Source: Ananas comosus (taxonomy: Eukaryota; Streptophyta; Magnoliopsida; Poales; Bromeliaceae). Taken from it: a stretch of DNA of 64,000 bases. Positions within the stretch are counted from its first letter, which is position 1, and each line of letters opens with the position of its first letter. The DNA is taken from the NCBI RefSeq assembly GCF_001540865.1, contig NC_033632.1, forward strand, positions 2,302,727 through 2,366,726. The letters are read 5' to 3'. This document shows positions 58,380-64,000 of the stretch, in pieces. The position numbers and the translations under genes were made by a program. The notes beneath the pieces were generated by a model, which was not told the origin of the DNA, searched no databases, and saw nothing but the letters and a program-made list of their open reading frames with translations.

Positions 58380-60780
58380 AAATGTTTAAATGGTAAAGAC
58401 GTACTGAGACCGTCTCAACATTTCGAAATAGCTCTATCAACTTTACTTTTTATTGACCAAGTACATCTCCTAAATTGTTAAACAAAACAAGTTACAAGTT
58501 TTACCAAATCTAACAGTAAGACGGCCCTAGTTATCTTCTAGTTAATTAATGGAGCTATTAAATTTGACGAATAATTATTTAAGATTACTTAATGAAAAAA
58601 AAAATTAAAAGTTCAAAACTGGTCAATAAAACAGATAAAGTTGAGACGATATTTCGAAATATCCTATAGTTGAGGCGGTTTTGGTACATTTTTACCAATT
58701 TAAATATGAGCAGTGCTACGTCTACAACCCTTATTAGCTAGGTTCTAATCTTATAATATGCCAATCCAAGGATCACAATTTTCTCAATCGTACGTCTTTT
58801 CTCTTAAAATTTGATGGGTTTCTTTGAAAATAAATTGGTGGCCCCAAATGTTGCTACGTGCGGGGATCATGCATGTACTTGTTTTGATAAGGTTTAACCA
58901 AAATAATAAAAATAAAAATAAAAACCAACATCAAGCTATTGGTGGGGGTTGGTATAGTTGGTGCTTAATTTTGCTTTTTAGGCCTTAAATTTTGTCTTAC
59001 TTTATATAGTTAAACTGTATTTGTGTATGGGATTAAATAATGAACTGAGATCTGTATTTGCCTCGATTTGTAGTCACACATATATTCGAATAAGAGTTAC
59101 ATTTTGAGTGAAATGATCGACTTGCTCTTTCTCGTATTGTCTTATGATCAATGTTTCTGATAAACGTCTGTCCAAATTGAGAGAAATAGAGATTTCGAGA
59201 ATAGTTACTCACAAGATCACTGTTAAAAATATTAGTAAAACAAAATATTTTGAAGTTCCTATAATAATTAAGTTTTTATTTGGATAATATAATATTTATC
59301 AAAATATAAATATGGCTGCATGGCTACGCCTAAATTTCGTATCAAGCTCACAGGGAATGTTACAAACTCTTCATGTTTAAATTCTGACGTACCCGTCCAT
59401 CAAGTTCAGATCCAGATTACAGACGGTTTAGATCTTGACGTTTTCGTCATGTCCAAATTCATATCACAGATATATAGATTAGAAGTATCAAGTGGTATAA
59501 TATTTTATCCTGCATAGTACTTAACTCTCATACTTTTGACTGGTAGTTAGCTCTGATACTAATTATAACGATCTGACCTGCTAGCAATAATAATTTGTTT
59601 GGCCCTAAACCACCGGTTTAAAATATTTAAATCCAGTTAATATTAGTAAGATAAAGATTTTATACATTCCAATCAAATTCTGTTTTTTCTTTTGATGTGA
59701 GACTATTGGAATATTACACAACACTTTGTTGCCGTTAAGTTGCAACTTTGTAAAGTAATAACACTTTTTTTTTTTAATTATGTGAGCTGATGCATAAGTG
59801 TTTAAAGTGACTCGGACGCCAATTTAATAATATATAGTGCATGTATAACTCTTGTTTCGTCAACAAAAATTTAATAATATATAGTGCAAAAAAAATATAT
59901 TATTATTATTACTTTGTTAGTATATAGGATATATACAATATAAAATAAATGACCTTTTTCTTACAAACCCATCGCTACTAAAATATAATAAAAACTAAAT
60001 TCGTCAAAGCACTGAGATTCAAACGCGGTGGTAAAGAAGGAAGATCCCCATTTTCAAAAAGTAACATAAAAAATACAAAATGGAAAATTTTAAAAAAAAG
60101 CCCATTGATTGTCCTAATTGAAACTCCCCATTGTTGCATTGCAGAGAATACTTTTAGGAGTACCAATTAAATTTTTTGTACTTTTACCTTTTTATTTTTT
60201 ACTTAAAATCTGTTCAAATTGAGGATTGATGCCGTTTAGAATCATCTAGAATTAATCATCTGAAATATATAAACATTTTAGAACTAAATTACATAATATT
60301 TAAAAACTATTTTATAATTCATCAACTGGCCCACAATTTAAACTGATCGTAATAAAAACACCTGTCCAATATATATAGAGGACGGACTTTTCAAATTCAA
60401 GATCATGTTGTAGATTTTAACTTAGATATATAATTAAAAAAATAAAATCTATCAAACACTCAAACAGATATACTATATTATTATATACTGTTAAGTGATA
60501 AAACATCATATAACTTGTTGAAATTGTCCAAATTTTTAGAGTACTTGAACACTATGAAGTGTTCAAAGAGAAGGCCCTAGAATAAGTAATATAACCTAGT
60601 CGCATGTTATTGGAACAAGCTAATTAATATTGTCACAGTAAGATTGTTTTGTACATGGTCCCTAAAGAAGTAGGCTTGAACCACGCACTAGAATCCCAGT
60701 GTTCTTCGTTACCAGAGTGATCTCTATGATTTTTTTTCTTTTTTTTTTTTTATCCATTATAGTTAGTACTCTATCGATTG
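58380..60780. other. Intergenic, no gene seen
   Basis: AT-rich DNA; short ORFs lack any family signature. The 3' UTR of the CLE gene presumably lies at the start. Confidence 0.4.
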
Positions 60781-60794
60781 CAACATTCTACGAC

Positions 60795-61520
60795 TCTTTA
60801 TTTTTTGAGAGAAAGATAATATGTTACCTCCTTCATTTATTAAAAAAATAAATTAAGCTACAAGAATGAAATAGAGGGACCTCCGAACCATACCAAAAAA
60901 AACGATAACAATAATAAAACAAAACAAAATAAAATAAAAAATAAAAAATTTAAATTTCTTAAAATTTTGGGGCCAAGGTACGCTAGTTTAAACACGTTAT
61001 TCTCATCCTACTGAAGCATCAAACGTTTGATCGAATTGACAGCTAGCGGGGGTCAGCATTAGCCAACCTAAAAATAACGGAATTCCTTACCTAACAGATC
61101 ATTGACCCACCAACTGGCTGTCGGTCTAGTCATTATGTTTCCAACAAACTGATCAGTATCCCTTGCCATCCACTTATTCCAAACGTATCTCACATCAACG
61201 CCGAGGTTCCCAACCTGAATCCCTTTCACAGCCATGGCAATTAATCAGGATCTGCTGAATACACGTCGCGAACATAGGTGATTCACCGTTTCTCCCTCAA
61301 TTCCGCAGAGCACACAGATTGTGTTCCCTATCCATCCCCTTTTAATGAAAACTAATAAAGAGTCACTCTATGACTCTTTATGAGTTTTCATTCTCTCGCA
61401 AAGGAAGCAAACAGTGTTTGTTTTCAAAATGCAACGATGTGGCTTCTCGTTCTCTACTCAACTTAATCTTCTTTTTGAGAGAAAGATAGCAAGCTATTTA
61501 CTTTATTCATTAAAAAAAAA
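60795..61520 (-). mobile_element. LINE 3' fragments, reverse orientation
   Basis: On the minus strand, about 61330-61240 encodes a zf-RVT-like stretch (GWIGNTICVLCGIEGETVNH, LCSRR). The 3' tails at about 61470-61520 and 60800-60855 read, on the minus strand, as AT-rich sequence, a hairpin of the ATAGCTTGCTAT kind, then TTTCTCTCAAAA. These tails resemble those of the LINE at 38550-39285 and of the SINEs. Two fragments may be present. Confidence 0.6.
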
Positions 61521-61823
61521 AAAATTAGTTACGGAATAACGAACAATGAGACTGTCGGGCCTCAAAACATAAAAATAGCATAACATATATAAAGAAAAGA
61601 AATAAAATAAAAGGCGAAATGGAAACTACAAAAGCTGCATGGGTAAGATGGTGGGAGAAACTTGGGCGAAATCGGGAGCGCGGTTGCAGTCGAGATTCAA
61701 CCCATAATCTCAGCAGCATATATATGAGTATGCCAACGAACACCCGGAGGGGATTCGAGCTCTTATCTCTGAAGATGCATGATGTTAGTTTTTTTAAATC
61801 CAAATTGCCCACCAAAAACAGCC

Positions 61824-62255
61824 TAGGGATGTCAATGGATCGGCTTCGGGATGAATTTTCAAAAATCCGAATTGGAACCCGACTTCAAACCCGAAATTCG
61901 AACCTGACGGATTTTAAAAATCTATATCCAAACCCGAACCTGACCAAAAATTCGAAATCCGAACCGGGAACAAATATTTTTCTTTTCAATATTTCAATAT
62001 ATATTATATTAAATTTAAAATTTTAAAATACAAATTCAAATATAACATCAATTTTCTATATACATATTATATATAATGTAAAATAATTTCGCGTTCAGGT
62101 CAGGTATAGTCAAAATCTAGATCCGAATTCATATCTCCCGGATTTTTTTTTGTTGATATCCATAGCTGAAAGCATATTCGTTTAGCATCGAATAAATCCG
62201 CTCCGTTCAGATTCGGATAAAATTTTAGGTGTTCGTACCCATTGACATCCCTACC
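61824..62255. mobile_element. hAT-like MITE (TAGGGATGTCAATGG termini)
   Basis: TAGGGATGTCAATGG at the left and CCCATTGACATCCCTA at the right are terminal inverted repeats. Inside are CCGAACC/GGTTCGG-type blocks and an AT-rich core. The element at 17935-18108 is part of a second copy. Confidence 0.75.
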
Positions 62256-62259
62256 GCCG

Positions 62260-63600
62260 CCGCGGCCATGCACTCAACCTAGCTATTTTTTAATTGCGCA
62301 ATATTTCATCATTTCTTTCACTAGAACTCTCCTACAATTCTCCACACCACACCCCCAAAAGGTGGTGGATGGCCTTTCCCTCCTGGTTCTCAAGAGTTGT
62401 ACTAGATCTTCCACTCCACCAAAGGTCATAAGCATTTCTTTAGTCCACTTAAGGGTCATGAATCTTGGGTGTCTACATATATGTCTTAGCTAGCTAGGTC
62501 ATGTGTCTCCACAAACTACTTAACATTTAATTCCCTAACTAAATTGCCCACTAGTTATGGCTCTCCATTTTAATTAATTATAAGTGATAAGTGATGATTA
62601 ACTAGAGTGTACAAAATGGTCACCAAACCTTACCAAAGTGGCGCACAAATTTTAAAGCTCCACACATACAGTGTATACAAGAATGTTGTGCTAGTTAATT
62701 ACATCACTAGTGCAACTATATAATGTTGAAAGCTTAACTTTTTGGGTGGCTCCAAAACCCTTGATGATGTAAATGGAATCACCTCTTTCCTTTATCTTGT
62801 GTAATCCAAGGTCTTGTGTTGAGCTTAGTGCCATTGTGACCATTTAAGATTATCCCCTTTGCTTTGGCCTCTTATCCTTTGATTATGATATGAGAACGTG
62901 CTTTTGAGATGGAAGTTAAGAATACGACAAGCAGATACAGTAGGACGTTAATCGGCAAAAGTAGGATCTCCACTTGTAGCTAGCTAGGTTGTACTTCTAG
63001 CTTAACTAATATGGTTTTTACTAGGTATTTTAATGTAAAAAAAATGAAGTATTAAGAAGAAATTAAAGAGCTCTACTCAAATCGTACTTCTGTAGAAAGT
63101 TCAAGTTAATTGAACTTGATGACCAATAGTAGTGTTTATGTACGTGATATGACAGAATCAATTTAATGAATCTCCTCTGTGAATTTGGTGCTTTGCAAGT
63201 TGATAAGGAAATGCTTTTGAGTCGTCCGATGGAATATTGATGTGTTTGCAAATGCATATAAACTCTTATTAGGAGTCCATATACAAATTAATAAAGATCC
63301 CTCGCATCATTAGTGTTAATTAATACAACAATAATATTATATGAGGAATATTAATACGGGAGATCACCTCTAGTAGTTATGCTCCATTGAAGAGCCTTTA
63401 ATTAACTCATACGTGAATATTTTGGTATCAACTACATAAAGAGAGAACGAATAATTAATTAATTAACTAGCTAGGTTTATGCGTCCCTTGGATCTAATGA
63501 TGGGAGAGTCTCAGGTGACATCCACTAACTTGAATATATAGTTGTCATGTGGCGAGTCGATCGATCGGCTTCATCGAGCACAAATTGAGAACTTAGTGTT
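62260..63600. other. Intergenic, no gene seen
   Basis: No coding region can be supported. Confidence 0.4.
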
Positions 63601-63620
63601 CCAACCATAACTCCATGAAA

Positions 63621-64000
63621 TGCTATCGATAGCAAACGGGCTCCGTTATCGCCCATTTGTTTTTGATAATGGAGCCTCCAAATCGACAATCGGCACCGTT
63701 GAAAATGATCTATACCACTTGAAATATCTAAAACTCAAATTTCATACTTTTCCGATATTATTCTCTTGTCTATCAAGTGGGTGTAAAAATGAGCGGCTGA
63801 AAATGAATATCCTCTAAAAATTGATGATAGAAATTTTATAATTAAAATCGAAAGTATAGATCTTGTTCTAAGTAGTTTAAAGAATTTTCTAACCAAAATT
63901 CAAATGATTTGAATAGCTTTCGGCCGTTAAACAAGAAAACGTCTCACATCTACCATTAAAATTATAAATTTTGAAACTCCTTAATCATTAGATCAATGAT
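63621..64000. mobile_element. Mutator-like MITE, second copy, cut by window end
   Basis: GCTATCGATAGCAAACGGGC and the following GGAGCCTCCAAATCGACAAT and TCGGCACCGTTGAAAATGAT blocks match the left arm and interior of the element in the exchanger intron (20526-21114). The right end lies beyond the window. Confidence 0.75.

Noticed and set aside
59320..59517. 65-codon ORF
   Set aside because: AT-rich, no family features, no gene structure around it.

Overview
The window is nuclear DNA of a flowering plant, most likely a monocot. Introns are AT-rich, several first exons are strongly GC-rich, and the intergenic DNA is full of miniature transposons, long inverted repeats, SINE/LINE fragments and AT/CT microsatellites. 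A commelinid such as pineapple would fit, but that is an impression and not a measurement. Gene density is low: ten recognisable protein genes, one frameshifted gene copy and one gene-derived hairpin in 64 kb.

Layout. 1-5 kb: an IDA-like signalling-peptide gene (1256-1693, +) and a two-exon SOUL haem-binding-protein gene (3559-4470, -). 5.4-7.3 kb: a transposon-like unit with long terminal inverted repeats. 8.6-13.1 kb: an eight-exon, probably plastid-targeted MraY homologue (+) whose hallmark catalytic residues are altered. 14-19.9 kb: MITEs, two perfect fold-backs that touch single Ns, and a duplicated promoter block of about 1.86 kb. 20-26 kb: a seven-exon Na+/Ca2+ exchanger-like gene with EF-hands (NCL type, +). 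27.2-28.9 kb: a five-exon SPEAR/TIE-type EAR repressor (-). 30.3-30.9 kb: a Tourist-like MITE. 33.67-34.21 kb: a near-perfect inverted duplication of a NAC-gene fragment, predicted to fold into a long hairpin. 37-43 kb: two single-exon ATL RING-H2 ubiquitin-ligase genes (-) separated by a LINE 3' end and a GC-rich transposon-like copy. 45.8-47.6 kb: CHLI, the Mg-chelatase ATPase subunit (-). 49.5-51 kb: a DCR-type BAHD acyltransferase whose first exon carries several frameshifts (-). 52-64 kb: mostly repeats, with one CLE peptide-hormone gene (58109-58369, +).

The genes do not form an operon-like unit. Two encode predicted plastid proteins (CHLI, MraY-like), two encode peptide-hormone precursors (IDL, CLE), and the rest cover ubiquitination, ion transport, transcriptional repression and cuticle-type acyl transfer. 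The most interesting element is the NAC-derived inverted duplication, which has the structure expected of a young hairpin-siRNA or proto-microRNA locus. Next are the MraY homologue lacking catalytic residues and an apparent SINE/LINE pair sharing a 3' tail. Exon borders were deduced by hand from GT-AG sites, reading phase and family resemblance. No alignments or searches were run.
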